Of a stretch of DNA of 64,000 bases, positions 25,189 to 36,691 are shown one piece after another. The notes beneath the pieces were generated by a model. It did no database searches and was not told the origin of the DNA. It worked only from the letters and a program-made list of their open reading frames with translations. The stretch lies in contig NC_061514.1 in the NCBI RefSeq assembly GCF_022539505.1, forward strand, positions 335,403,090-335,467,089, written 5' to 3'. The position numbers and the translations under genes were made by a program. Numbering within the stretch: position 1 is the first letter of the stretch; every line of letters begins with the position of its first letter. Source of the stretch: Lolium rigidum. Lineage: Eukaryota > Streptophyta > Magnoliopsida > Poales > Poaceae.

Positions 25189-28026
25189 CTAAGTGGTTTT
25201 AATTGGAGAATCTGTCCCTGTTAATCCTTGCACCTTTTTGCAGACATAAATATAATGAGAGTCAGGATCCTCCGGAATAAAGCCATCAGGCAATCTACCA
25301 CTCTCAGTCAGTGGAACAGGATCGAAGACAGACCTTCTTGCATTTCCCTTGAACCCAGGTCTTGCTGCAATACGTTAAAATACCGATCATAAAGTACACA
25401 AACAACTATATAAATACAGAAATTGAGCTCACTCAGGCAGGATAGACGTGACAAAGAAACGTTTTCATTTAACCAAACCACAGTTCTGTTTTGATCTTGT
25501 ATGTAATGCTATTACGGATTACAGTTAATTCATAAGTTAAAGCTCCAATTCATACAAAATATGGGGCAACCCTACTCATGGACACTCAAACAGAAATACT
25601 GGTGCCTTTTTTTTTCAGATCAAATACTATTGTCATTAAGCAGGGAAAGTGTCAACACAGCGGACTAAACTTGAACATGTCTGCCATGCAAAGAAAGGAC
25701 AGAATTGACATAATACTTGTACGTACGCAGAATGTACAGTGCAATTTTCCAACTGCACACTGGCTGGTTCAAATGAGGAATTCGCGCTGATGGATCACCG
25801 TAAGTTATCTATCAGTTCCGAAACAATATTTTGATCATTATAATCAGTGGAAGAAAATAACATATTAAAGCTGTGCTACTAAGAAACTCATCCAAACTGC
25901 GTACCAACATAAAGACCCCCCCTGGTTTAAGAAGCCTACAATCAGAAAAGGTACAACTGATAAGAAGGCAGGAATGCTGAAATGTACGAGATATATTGGT
26001 GTAGATGAGAATGTAATTGATACTTTAATGGGGTTGAAGATATTAAAAACCTCCCCGCAAAAAAAGAAGATATTAAAAACCTGTCTACTTCCAGGACCAT
26101 CTGAGCTGCGCTGAGAGGAGCCTCCACACCACACTGTGGAAGTAGCAAGAGCGTGATGTTGAAGATGTACCAATATAAGGAACATAGAAAATGACATAAT
26201 GTCACCTACTTACCATCAAAGAGTCCAAAGTACCTTGAAGAAATGCAAAAATAGAGCAAGTGGTATTAAGCATGTGTGGCGATAGACTCATTACTTATTA
26301 AAACACAAATGTTGCCTGAAGAAACTCATACCTTTGTCAATGGCACAATCAAATGATTCATCAGAAAATTTACTCATATCCCTAACATCCATTTGCATGT
26401 CTACATATCATAAGAAAATCAATAGACGCTAGATTGCTCTTCCCGGAAAAAAAAGGAAATCAGTACACGCTAGAAAGGAAAATGTACTTAAGGATACATT
26501 GTAGCTGTGGAAGATCGAAGTACTTCTTTCTCATCATCTCAATTAAAACCGAGGAAATGTCAATGTTTATAATCTCCATGTAGCCATCAGCGACCATATC
26601 CTCTGACATAACTACAAACAGCAGAGCATGGGAAGGAAAGTTAAATTAGCACAGGGAGTGTGTAATCATTAATATTTTGGAGATTAGATTTAAGAGCACA
26701 GGTTAAATCCCTAGACTCTATCCAGCATTACTGGTCATCCCATCCAGTGAGCAAAATCCAACCCGTAAGGGTGTATGCATTGTTTTTAGAGCAACAGGGA
26801 GGAGGCATGTTTTTGTAAGTGAGAAACATGCCCAAAACCCATGCCACGAAAGAAACAAAAACACCCTAATCTGGCTCGGGGGGATCTCGGTATTGAACGC
26901 AGCAAAAGCGCTGCCTCGCTGCAGGGTGTATGTATAGGCATTGACAGACGTGTGACAAGAATATGACTAACAGAAGAAAACAGGGCACCATGTTTGAACA
27001 ATTAGCGAAAATCAAATCTGCTTTCATGCTACTAACGTGCGAAGATGCTACCTCACGCAGTACATCTCGTCTGCACCAATACTGAGCCCAAGAGTTGCTG
27101 CGGAATTTGCCAGATCAAGGATGGTTTGTGGTTGGGAACTTGGGATTATCATACAAAGCTATATATGATGGTTTCAGATGTGTGCTTCCATAGTCCCTCT
27201 AAATATTTTAACTTTCCGGACAAGCTGTTCCTGCCCCAATAGCGTTAGGCCATGACAGTTCACAGTGACTGCTTTGTTGTGTGGCATCAGCATGACGACC
27301 CTGCCCATTCACACATTCCCTAACAGCAAAAATATACTACCACAGTATGCCATACAGAGTATAAATATCAGATTGAGGGCACTGACATATGTCAAATTGT
27401 GGACTGATCGACTGGCCTTATGTTATTGCCACGACAGTGTGGAATGACAACGAAAGAACTGCAGCAAAACCGCCACCTAGTCCAGGATATTTCCGCAAAA
27501 TATTGCGTAGCTACAGAGTGACAGCAATTTCCACCAGAACAGACGTTGACAAGGCGCTGTGCAAGCAACTAGTCGAGCTGATGATCACTCGCTCACTAGT
27601 CCTTGACAATCACCCCAGTTCACAGATCACAATCACGCCAATATTTGAATGAAAGGAGGTTTCTACTTCCGGATAAAAAAAGAGACAGAATACAACGGGC
27701 ACAGGCGAGCGCGGCCTCTACCGGTCAATCAGGGAACCGTCGGGAGGAGGAGAAGGGAAGAGATAGGGAAGGGGGTGCGTACGCGCGGAGCCGCAGCCGA
27801 TCATGAGGAGGCGGGAGGCCGGCGGCACGAAGCGGCGGACGAAGGGGCGCAGCGCGGCGTAGCGCTGGTACCAGTCGTACGGCGCGCCGCCCTCCTCCAC
27901 GTACCGCGCGTCCCAGTACCCCGCCTCGCCGTAGCAGAACACCGTGCCGCCGCCATCGGTTCTTGCGCCCCCCTCCTCGTCCTCCTCCGCCACGCGCGGC
28001 GACAGCGGCGCCGACGACGACGACAT
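25189..28026 (-). CDS. SAM-dependent methyltransferase, METTL13/EEF1AKMT4-like, 8 exons, 262 aa
   Basis: Exons, 5' to 3' on the minus strand: 28026-27783, 26611-26498, 26400-26332, 26233-26214, 26133-26081, 25935-25905, 25808-25727, 25364-25189. All introns are GT-AG and the exons join in frame (789 nt including TAG). The product is probably a class I (Rossmann) protein methyltransferase acting inside the cell; the substrate is unknown, and relatives methylate elongation factor 1A. Residues 32-52 (YGEAGYWDARYVEEGGAPYD) form the typical N-terminal block. SAM motif I is LLMIGCGSA (73-81), an acidic strand end is NIDISS (97-102), MDVRDM is at 123-128, DKGTLDSL at 141-148, and LLKPGG follows. Exons 4 and 6 are only 20 and 31 nt. 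Start: ATG at 28024-28026 precedes the conserved block; an in-frame upstream ATG at 28213-28215 is less likely because that region is a pyrimidine-rich leader. The gene appears intact. Confidence 0.92.
26036..26082 (-). repeat. Duplicated 5' splice site of methyltransferase exon 5
   Basis: GAAGATATTAAAAACCT occurs at 26036-26052 and 26066-26082, offset by exactly 30 bp. On the gene strand each copy gives an AG|GTTTTTAATATC donor. Using the downstream donor (exon end 26051) would add 30 nt without a stop codon, ten residues just before the LLKPGG motif. Confidence 0.8.
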
Positions 28027-28220
28027 CGCGCGCCCGGGGAGGGAGGGAGGGAGTCTGGGAGTGAGCTGAGGGAGGCGGATGGGGAAGGGGAGGGGAGAAT
28101 AGTAGGTGGTGGGGGGAGTGGGAGGAGCATCGGCATCGGTACCGGTGTGCTCGCTCGAGCTTGGGACCAGCCGCCCGCCCGCCCGCCCGCCACCACACGT
28201 CGCCGTCGTCGCCACCCGAT
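28027..28220 (-). promoter_or_regulatory. GC-rich, pyrimidine-rich leader of the methyltransferase gene
   Basis: Directly upstream of the ATG the gene strand is rich in CTCCC and CCTCC runs, a frequent feature of plant 5' leaders. The whole 27720-28220 interval is CpG-rich compared with the AT-rich flanks. No clear TATA box was seen. Beyond 28250 the sequence becomes T-rich and unremarkable up to the MITE at 28580. Confidence 0.5.
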
Positions 28221-28579
28221 GCGCATTTTCTTTCGTTATTACCTGTTGTTACCCTTTCCGTTCGTTTTTCTCCCGCCTCAGGTTTTTCGCCCCTTTCTTC
28301 TCGGTTGCCATATCACGCTGACTTTTCCGACGGTCTGCTTTCGTTTTGGCCGTTGGCCTCTTGCTGTGAGTATGCGCCTCAAAATTTATATTCTGTCCTT
28401 TCTTATATGGAGTACTTTTTTTGCGAATTATTTTACTTGACCAAAAAACTGATATCTCCATTTTAACTTCCAGGAGTTCAAGATTTGGTCGAAAACAAAC
28501 TCAATTATAAGTAAATTTGGTTAATCACAAAAGCAAGTTCGTGTGATTGTGGCCGGGCATCTTCTGGCAAAGCATTATA

Positions 28580-28717
28580 CTTCCTCTGGTTAAAATAAAT
28601 AACTTAACTGGATACGAATATATATATATATATATATATATATCTATATACTAAAACCGCGTCTAGATATAACCGTACCTACACAAAGTTGAGTCACCTA
28701 TTTTTGAACGGAGGTAG
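28580..28717. mobile_element. Stowaway-like MITE with internal (TA)n
   Basis: Ends CTTCCTCTGGTT and GAACGGAGGTAG are imperfect inverted repeats flanked by TA (28578-28579, 28718-28719). A run of about 13 TA dinucleotides occupies 28619-28643. It lies some 550 bp upstream of the methyltransferase start. Confidence 0.75.
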
Positions 28718-28778
28718 TACATGAAGTTTCTCGACCAAAACAGGCTTCCTACCATGGCCAACCAGATCACATTCAAGG

Positions 28779-29093
28779 ATGATGCTGTTCCCTTATTGTT
28801 TCTTCACGGCACTATACCATGGAACTAGCCAGAGCAATGCACGGCAGCACGCGCACCCATGTTGTAACTATGTGAGGGAAAACACAGACAGGCCGAGAAC
28901 TGCAGGAGGAAGCACCCACCACAACCACAACTCGGGAGTGCATCAGAGGACCCATACTCACCATGATGGTAATGGCAATTCTGGACACCACATGCATGGA
29001 GTGAAGGGGTACGAGGATCACAACCACCACTCTGGGAGAGGTAATGGTCAAAACATGGTCGCAACAACGGCCAGAACACATCAACAACACTAA
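28779..29093 (+). CDS. Histidine-rich small ORF, doubtful
   Basis: The 104-codon frame begins MMLFPYCFFTALYHG. From residue 48 on it is dominated by His, Asn and Gly (HHNHNSG, THTHHDG, GHHMHG). There is no recognisable domain. Two overlapping antisense frames (28812-29090 and 28825-29079) are also open. It might be a decayed gene fragment or a low-complexity chance frame. No promoter or poly(A) context decides between them. Confidence 0.2.
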   Translation: MMLFPYCFFTALYHGTSQSNARQHAHPCCNYVRENTDRPRTAGGSTHHNHNSGVHQRTHTHHDGNGNSGHHMHGVKGYEDHNHHSGRGNGQNMVATTARTHQQH

Positions 29094-29495
29094 CTAGCTA
29101 GAGAGATATAAGCCAGGTGCAGTGCTACATATGTAAGGATCTGGGCATTGTTCCTGGTATTGTTGGTAAGAGTGTTACCTGAACACACCTTAGCAACTGT
29201 GTATCAATGATACATCAGTAATACTTGTCTATTATTATATTCTAAAAGCTTTTTTATATATATTAAAAGTAATATAAAATATTTTAGCGGAGACATTAGG
29301 TATCCACATTATCTAACTTAATTTTTAATAGTTATATCTAAAATATATAGCTAAGATTTTATGAAAGACTAGTACTAGCGTAACATATTTAACACTATAT
29401 ATGTTATGAAAATCACATCTCGCAAACGATGACGTGGACTCCTTTAATAAATGGACTCCTTTAATAAAGCAATCTGTAAAACCGTAACTGACTGG
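29094..29495. other. AT-rich intergenic DNA
   Basis: No gene. A tandem pair of TGGACTCCTTTAATAAA is present at about 29434-29468, just left of the MULE insertion site. Confidence 0.6.
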
Positions 29496-29504
29496 GTCGT
29501 CCAA

Positions 29505-31136
29505 GAGGTAATTGCAGATACCAGCAACTCTTCGTGCAAAAGTTGCGCAAACCAGTGACTACGATTTTGTTTTTGCACAGACCAGTAACTTTACATGTTA
29601 TCGATTACATGGAGCTCTAATGATCAGATCACATGTCAGCCCACCAAACTTAGGCCGTGACGGCGCTGTCACGACATCAAGGCTACGCTCCTCTTCTTTT
29701 TTTTAACTATGCCGACGGCCATCCTCGGCGTAGAGGTTGAAAAATTTTCCACCACGCACCCCTGTGGATCGCCTTTTTAACTTTCAACTGAATGGCAGAA
29801 AATGATATTTTTTTAAAAAAATAAAGTCCTTCAAGATGTCCATGTGTTATGTTATCTAGTTGCAAGAGAATTTAACAAAAATGAATTTCGATATTTTTTG
29901 CAAAATTGCCACGGCATTTTTTGTTGCATACGAAGTCGGAAAAATGTATAATATATCAAAATTTGAAAAAAATGAAATTTTTTGAAGCTAATGGACTGGA
30001 CGGCGTGGCCTACGCCGACGGCCACCGTTGGCGTATCACAGCTGTGCAAAAGGCCACCTTCTTGAAGGCATCGTCGACGCAGTCTGCGGTTTCTCACTCG
30101 TGCTGCTCCGGGGGAAAACCTAGGTCCGGGTCTCCTGGATCGGACGATGGTGGCGCGTCCTGCGTTGTTCTACCTCTTGGGGCATTGTTTTTGGAGCAGC
30201 TGCTGGATGTTGGCGGACCTCGGTGGAGTGGTGTTCATCTACCACATTGTTGGCGCTGAGTCTCAGTGGCGTGGTGTTGCAGGGTATCGACGACCGATGC
30301 GGGATGATGTATACGTGCAGGAGGGTGGAGCCGTCTGGCGTCATGGTGGCATCGACGGCAGGTCTTGCAAGGTTAATGCGTTGATCTCTATTGAAGTTGG
30401 AGTCGAGGAAGATGGCGGGAGCAACTCGTGGGACGTGTGCGTTGGCGTGCGCTGAGAGTCTGCTTAACTGGATGTGTTTCTCACCTGCTATTGGGCGGTT
30501 TGGGAAGGCATTTAGTTTTGGATGATATGAGTTGGTGTATTGTCACCCTCTTCATCCCACTGTAGGTATAGTAAGGTTGCTTCGAGTTTGATCTTTTGTA
30601 TTGTTTCTTGTAAGGTTTCGTGAATAATCTAATAAAAAAACCGTGTGCATTCTTTGGATGGAGAAGCTGGGGCGATATTTCCCCCATTTTGAAAAAAAAA
30701 CGCGGTGCGGTGTGGTCTAATCTACTGTATAGTGTAGCGTCTATGTGTCAAACTTCCTATGAATAAACTATTCGTGTTGAGTTGTTGATGTTTAATATGT
30801 ATCAAAGTTTGGATTTTATTTGAAGTTTTATTTGAAGTTTGGGGAAAATTGAGGTGATATAAAAACTGAAAAACTAAAAAATATGTGATATACAATTGCT
30901 TGGGTAATATATATTATTCATACGTAGAAGAAGTTGGTTCGGCTCTTCTAGCCCAACCGACCCCGTTTTTTTTTACTTCAGCCATGTGACCTCCAAGCTG
31001 GACCTCCGTGTAAGCTGATCATTAGGGCTCCATGCAATGGATAACATGTAGAGTCACTGGTCTGTGCAAAAACAAAACGTAGTCACTGGTTTGCGCAACT
31101 TTGCCACGAAGAGTTGCTGGTATATGCAATTACCTC
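29505..31136. mobile_element. Long-TIR MULE (1632 bp), non-autonomous
   Basis: A perfect 9-bp duplication GTCGTCCAA lies at 29496-29504 and 31137-31145. The ends are long inverted repeats of about 130-150 bp starting GAGGTAATTGCA: 29505-29640 pairs with about 31000-31136, sharing ACCAGCAACTCTTCGTG and GTTGCGCAAACCAGTGACTA with few mismatches. Long TIRs and a 9-bp duplication identify a Mutator-like element. The interior has no transposase; it holds a LINE tail (about 30050-30700) and GCCGACGGCC inverted words near 29709 and 30012. Confidence 0.88.
30050..30700 (+). mobile_element. LINE (L1-type) 3' end with poly(A)
   Basis: The right part (about 30560-30690) has the typical grass LINE tail: T-rich TTTGTATTGTTTCTTGTAA, then CCGTGTGCATTCTTTGGATG, then GGGGCGATATTTCCCCC, followed by a poly(A) run at 30692-30700. 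The part upstream is GC-richer and contains broken frames. A 5' boundary and target duplication were not resolved, so this is a 5'-truncated copy nested in the MULE. Confidence 0.65.
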
Positions 31137-31145
31137 GTCGTCCAA

Positions 31146-31386
31146 AAACTCGTATGTGTAGGAGACTAGCTATCTTGCGTGGGACCTCATAGCTGCATGC
31201 AACAACAACAACAAAAAACCTACTTAGCTACGTCCGTTTAATAAAATCAGCCAAGACTTCTTTTCTCTTTGCACACACAAACCAGCTTGAGATGGGCTGC
31301 CCTAGCTAGCGCTCGAGCGCTAGGGAGAGAAGGAGCGATCGGTTTTCAACAAAATTTTCTTTGCATTTTTGGCAAATTTTGGACTG
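31146..31386. other. Spacer with a perfect 14-bp palindrome
   Basis: No gene. AGCGCTCGAGCGCT at 31308-31321 is a perfect palindrome inside CCCTAGCT...TAGGG. Confidence 0.6.
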
Positions 31387-32371
31387 TAGTGGAAGCTATT
31401 GAGGGAAAGTTTTGCATGCATGTAGAAACAGACGAATTTGATGATGTAAGCGAGAATCTTTCCGAATTTGAAAATTTAAAACGTTTTATCTCACAAACGA
31501 CACGATTTAAGATCTGTTTTCACCTATGAGTCGGTCTCGTCGAGATCTTCAAAACTAGCACCCATGTTAATATGTTTCGACGACTTTTTTTTCGGGCTAA
31601 AAGTTATCAACCCTCTCTATTCGAATAATCAACCCTCCGTACTTGAGTGATCAACGGTAAATGTATAAAATTATCAATCTGGTGCAGTCTTTTGAGGAAA
31701 AGTTCTGCATGCATGTACACAAAAGACGAATTTGCTGATGTCAGCAGAATCTTTTCCAAATTGGAAAATTCAAAATGTTTTAACTTTTAAACGACAACTC
31801 CAAATTAAGATTCGCTTTCACCAATAAATCCGTCTCGACAAGATTTTCAAAACTAGCACCCATGTTAATATGTTTCGACAAACTTTTTTTCTGGCTAAAA
31901 GTTATCAACCCTCGCTATTTGAATAATCAACCCCTCAGTAGTTGAGTGATCAACGGTAAATGTATAAAATTATCAACCTGGTGCAGGCTATTGAGGGAAA
32001 ATTCTGCATGCATGCACAAATAGACAAATCTGCTGATGTCAGCGGAATCTTTTCCAAATTTGAAAATTCAAAACATTTTAACTTCCAAACGACAACTCCA
32101 AATTAAGATTCGCTTTTACCAATAAATTTGTCTCGACGAGATCTTCAAAACTAGCACCCATGTTAATATGTTTCGAGAAACTTTTTTTCGGGCTAAAAGT
32201 TATCAACCCTCTCTGTTTGAATAATCAACCCATCCGTACTTAAGTGATCAAAGGTGAATGTATAAAATTATCAACCTGGTGCAGGCTATTGAGGGAAAGT
32301 TCTGCATGCATGCACAAATAGACGAATCTGCTGATGTCAGCGGAATCTTTTCCAAATTTGAAAATTCAAAA
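31387..32371. repeat. Tandem repeat, ~297-bp unit, about 3.3 copies
   Basis: Units start near 31387, 31683, 31979 and 32277, each with a (G/C)TATTGAGG-type start followed by GTTCTGCATGCATG, then AATCTTTTCC, then CTAGCACCCATGTTAATATGTTTCGA and AGTTATCAACCCTC. The later units are more alike than the first. The fourth unit is cut after about 95 bp by the chromovirus LTR at 32372. The array is non-coding. Confidence 0.9.
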
Positions 32372-35300
32372 TGTCAACACCCGGATTTTTAAGTCCAGAT
32401 GCCTATTATATCATACATCGCAATCCCAGGAAGATTGTTTTTGCGAGACATAATAGTTAAGTAGCATAGAGTCATCATTTATTACAACACATACTTGTCT
32501 TACAACAATGGATCACATGATCCAATATTACACAAATAGATTGTTCAACAACACGAATAAGTAGCGGAAGCGAAGTAGTAGTGGACTATCTATTCCACAG
32601 GCAACGCTTGACGTTAGAAGATGCTCCTAGTTATCGTAGACATCGTGTTGTCCGTCGTCCTGATACTGTGGCTCCTCTTCATAGTATGGCATTTGAATAG
32701 CCAGGGACACAGCCGTGAGTACTTTAAAGTACTCGCAAACTAATACTAATGTAATTGCTTAACAACTTTAATAAGGGGTGCTAAGCTCTAGGTTTATTTG
32801 CATAAAGCCAAGTTTAGTTCATAAACATTTAGTAAGGACTCATCATTTTAGCTAACTAACTCAAGTGGGAACATTAGTGTCATTCCCACCAATCAATGGT
32901 GATTCAAGTCAAGTCACCTTTCAAATTCATCATTCCTTTTTAAGAAAAAGTTCTGACAACGGAACAGTATGGCCTTTCCAATCGTCCGTAACCGTGGACA
33001 CGGCTATTCGAATAGGTTTAACACTCTGCAGAGGTTGTACTCTTGTGCCACAACTTTTGATTACATCCGTCGAGGATAACCCCGAATCATCGTAACTCGA
33101 GTACGCGGATCATCAACCTTAACCTTTCACTTATATACCCTAGTATAGGCACCTCTCCCCATGAGCTTGGCCTCCCGGTGAAAACCAACTGTCAACCCGA
33201 GAACTGCACAGGGCTTGGGTCGTACATTCACCTCATATTCACATCATTTCACTTTTAACGGAGGCAGCCTCGGCATAACCCCTATGATGCTTGTTTAGAG
33301 GGAACCCATACTAAGACACACAAACTTCCAGTTAAGCCCTACCCATAATCAGGTATTGTGGGGGTACTTGTATAATTGGAAAGGTATCGCATTCAAACCC
33401 AATCATCAGTTTTCATCAAAATTCACCAAGTCATTCATGTCACCTTCACCTTCAAAACCTTTCAAAGTCATTTCATATGTTCCCATCTAGAGTAGTCAAT
33501 TTTATTTAATTAGCACTAGCCACTAATCATGAGGGGTGCTATATAGCTTTGATTAGCTCTAAGCTAAACTTGGGTGCTCTTATTCTACTCTAGACCAAGT
33601 GAATCATGAATCACAAATAAGCTTTAAAATACAATAAGCAAAAATAATTGCAAGGTAAAAACATAGGATAGGTTGATTAAACATAAAGTAAAGAGTGATG
33701 GTGCCTTGCTCTTGTAGAGCTTTGCACATGATGCTTTGCAAGAGTGTTAGCTTGCCTTGAGCAGGGTAGTGGTCAAAGTTTTCCTCCTCCTCCTAGGAGT
33801 AGCCTTCCTCCTCTTGATACTCCTCGTTACTAGCGTCTATATACGAATACGAGGTACACAATCACCAAACCAAACTTATATGCTAGACTAAACACACCAA
33901 AGATTCACACAAACCTATTCTAGCATCACATCATTCATAACATGGTGATTTACTTGGTTTTACTATTTAAGAGAAAAATAATTTCCTCTCATTACAATTA
34001 TTGATTTGGTTTGCTATTTACTTCTTTGGAGAAAATAATTTCCTCTCATTAAATCCTATTAAGATTTAATCTCCTCAAATAATAATAAGGTATGAAATAT
34101 AGGTTGACCAAGGTCAACATTTCATATCTATTATGTGGGAGTATAAATTTAAATGAGGTGCTACACCTCATGCATTTTAAGGGTAACATAGTAATGATTT
34201 AAAATCACTAAGTAATAGAATAAGAGGTTCATTAGCCTAAGGTCATTACCTCTTATTGAATCACTTAGGATCAAGATTTAAATGAGAGAGAAGCTCTCAT
34301 ACCATTTAAAGAATTTGAAATATAAGATTTAAATGCACTAGAAATGGCTCCATAGCTATTATTTTGATCTAGTCCATGATCATACAAACAACTTGGTTAT
34401 ATTTTTGCATAATCAAATAGAGGACATCATTTGTGATTTATGAAAGTTGGAATCAACTCAAAATCAATTATGGTTGAATTTTAAATAAAGTTTCAATTTG
34501 TAAAAGTCTCTGACTTGTCATTTTTATCATTTGAAAACTACTATGAAATTGGAGGTGAGACCCGTGGCATTGTTTAGATCATTTCATGGGTTTTCCAAAG
34601 ATATAAAGTTTGCTAAATTTGGTGTAGTGGATTTTGTTTTATTTATATTTGAAAAAGCATCAGCAGAGGAATTTGAAATAAACAGATAATCCAGATTTGA
34701 ATTGGTGGGCTTGGCGGGAAGGCTAAGTGGGCTAAACGGGGGAAAATTAACTGGGCCGGCCCAGCAGCGTGACTCGCACGCGCGGGCCGCCTGACATGGT
34801 GGGCTCCACCCGTCAGCGACGTTTAAACGCCGAAGCGGTATGGGCTAGCGTGGGACGTAGGATTAGATTGGAGATCGACGGCTCACGATCACCGTCTTCT
34901 CCGGCGAGAAGCCGAAGCTCTGGCGGCGAGCCTAGGGGGTCGGAGGGCCTACCGGCGTTCCCGCGGTCGATGGCGAGGTTCGCGGCGATGTTGGCGAGGA
35001 CGACGATGCTCCTGGTACAAGCGGCGAGGCGTGGGGAAGCTCCAGTCGACGGCGAGGATCTCCGGGATCCAGCGGCTCCGATCTTCAAATTGCGGCGACT
35101 CCAGCGATAATTGGATGAAGTACTGGTGCGAGGAGAAGTGGGGAAGGGAGGTGAGTTGAATGGTGTGAATGGTTTGTGCTCGGGGCTGCTCTATTTATAG
35201 TGTCATGGGGGTGCCGCGGGTGCTGTGAGAGGGCGTCCATGGCGCGGCGTCTCCGGCGTGCGAAAGGGCAAGACGAGGACGGCATTCGATGGGAAACGGC

Positions 35301-36644
35301 ATGGTGACGCTTAACCCTCTTTCGGCGCTGCAAAAGCTGGACGGAATCGATCAGGAGCATGTATCGAGTGCTGCGGTACTGCGGCGCTTTTCCGACGAGG
35401 ACGACGGCGACATGGCCTCTACGCGCGATGGAGTGTGTCTAGCAGCTAGAGGAGAGGGAGGGGGTGCTCGACGCAGTGGTAGGCTTTGCAGGGGAGGACG
35501 GAGGCGATGGCACGAGCGACGCTCTGGCGCGCCCGGTACACGGTGATCATGCCGACTGGCATGGTTCTGGGCGTGCTGGGCGTGTCTGGCTCGGCCAATG
35601 CCGTGCTCGCGCGAGCCAGGGCCGTGCGGCGTGATGATCAGGGATGCTCCGAGATGCTCCAGGACAAGGTGAGAGAGAGAGGGGAGGCTCAGAGAAAGAG
35701 AGGGCAAAGTGGCCGGCATGGTGCACGGCATGGATAGTTTAGGGCTTCTCCACGCTTTAATCAGCAGGAGCAAGGACGTGTAGAGGTGCAGGGGGTGTAG
35801 AGGAGTTATGATCCTGCCTGATCATGCAAGGTTTAGGCCAAAATCCTTTGTGTAATAGGGTGTGTGCACTTTGCAAGATGCTGCCTGCAAGGTGCTCGGC
35901 ACAATGGCCGCATGAAACTTTTATTCAAATTTTGAACTTCTTTTTGGTGGAGTTCATTTAAATAATTAATGTGATAGAATGGTGGTGGTGGTGTTCATTT
36001 TGGTGCTGGTTTGCAAGTTTTCAAATATGGGGTGATCTTCACTTTAGTCTCATATTGCATTTTGTCCTATTTACCATGGTCAAACTAGGCATAGTCAACA
36101 CTCATGGTCAACACCCAAAAATGTTCAACTTGACTTGGTCTTGGATGAGGTGGAAAGAAGTAGAGGGTTTTAGTTTAGAATTATTCCAAACCAGGGGTGA
36201 AAAGAGAGCAACATTTTATAAATGGGCCAAGTGACCATTATCATATGTAGATGGAATTTGAATTTCTCTTTGATTTGATTCTGGTTTCTTTGATGCATTT
36301 GAGTTTGTTAGTGATATATAAGGGTTTCCAAATCAATGGCACAAGCAAAGATGGCCTTGGTTTGAGTTTGGCATAATTGCCCAAAGTTGTATGTGAGTGA
36401 ATGTTGCAATTCTTCATTTCTTTTATTTCCCCCAAATTGGCATGCTATGATCTTGTAGTAGGGTTTAAGCTCAAATGATAAACAACCAAACACCCATCAT
36501 GGAAAATGCACATAAAAGAAAAGCACACTATGCATAAAACTATATGTAACACTATATGCATACTAAAAGTTTTTGTTTGTTGTGAATTTTGAGTATTTGA
36601 AATTCTCCCTCTTTATTTATTTGGTTGAAACTTGGGATGTTACA
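32372..36644 (-). repeat. Chromovirus 3' LTR (4273 bp)
   Basis: On the minus strand it starts TGTAACATCCCAAG and ends GGGTGTTGACA. A TATAAATAG box on the minus strand lies at about 35192-35200, the probable promoter, followed downstream by GC-rich sequence with short open frames (34769-35110 and neighbours) that overlap on both strands and are not credible genes. The left third is AT-rich and non-coding. Confidence 0.85.
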
Positions 36645-36660
36645 AACCCTTCCCCCTTAC
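36645..36660 (-). other. Chromovirus polypurine tract
   Basis: On the minus strand TAAGGGGGAAGGGTT directly precedes the TGTAACATCC start of the 3' LTR. Confidence 0.85.
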
Positions 36661-36691
36661 AAAAGATCTCGTCCCGAGATCTTAAAGAAAA

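Noticed and set aside
27649..28440. Plus-strand 263-codon ORF over methyltransferase exon 1
   Set aside because: It is Arg/Ala/His-rich with no domain; the minus strand gives the conserved methyltransferase N-terminus.
33224..35773. Several 70-140-codon ORFs inside the chromovirus LTR
   Set aside because: They overlap on both strands, have no domains, and lie in an LTR that normally does not encode protein.
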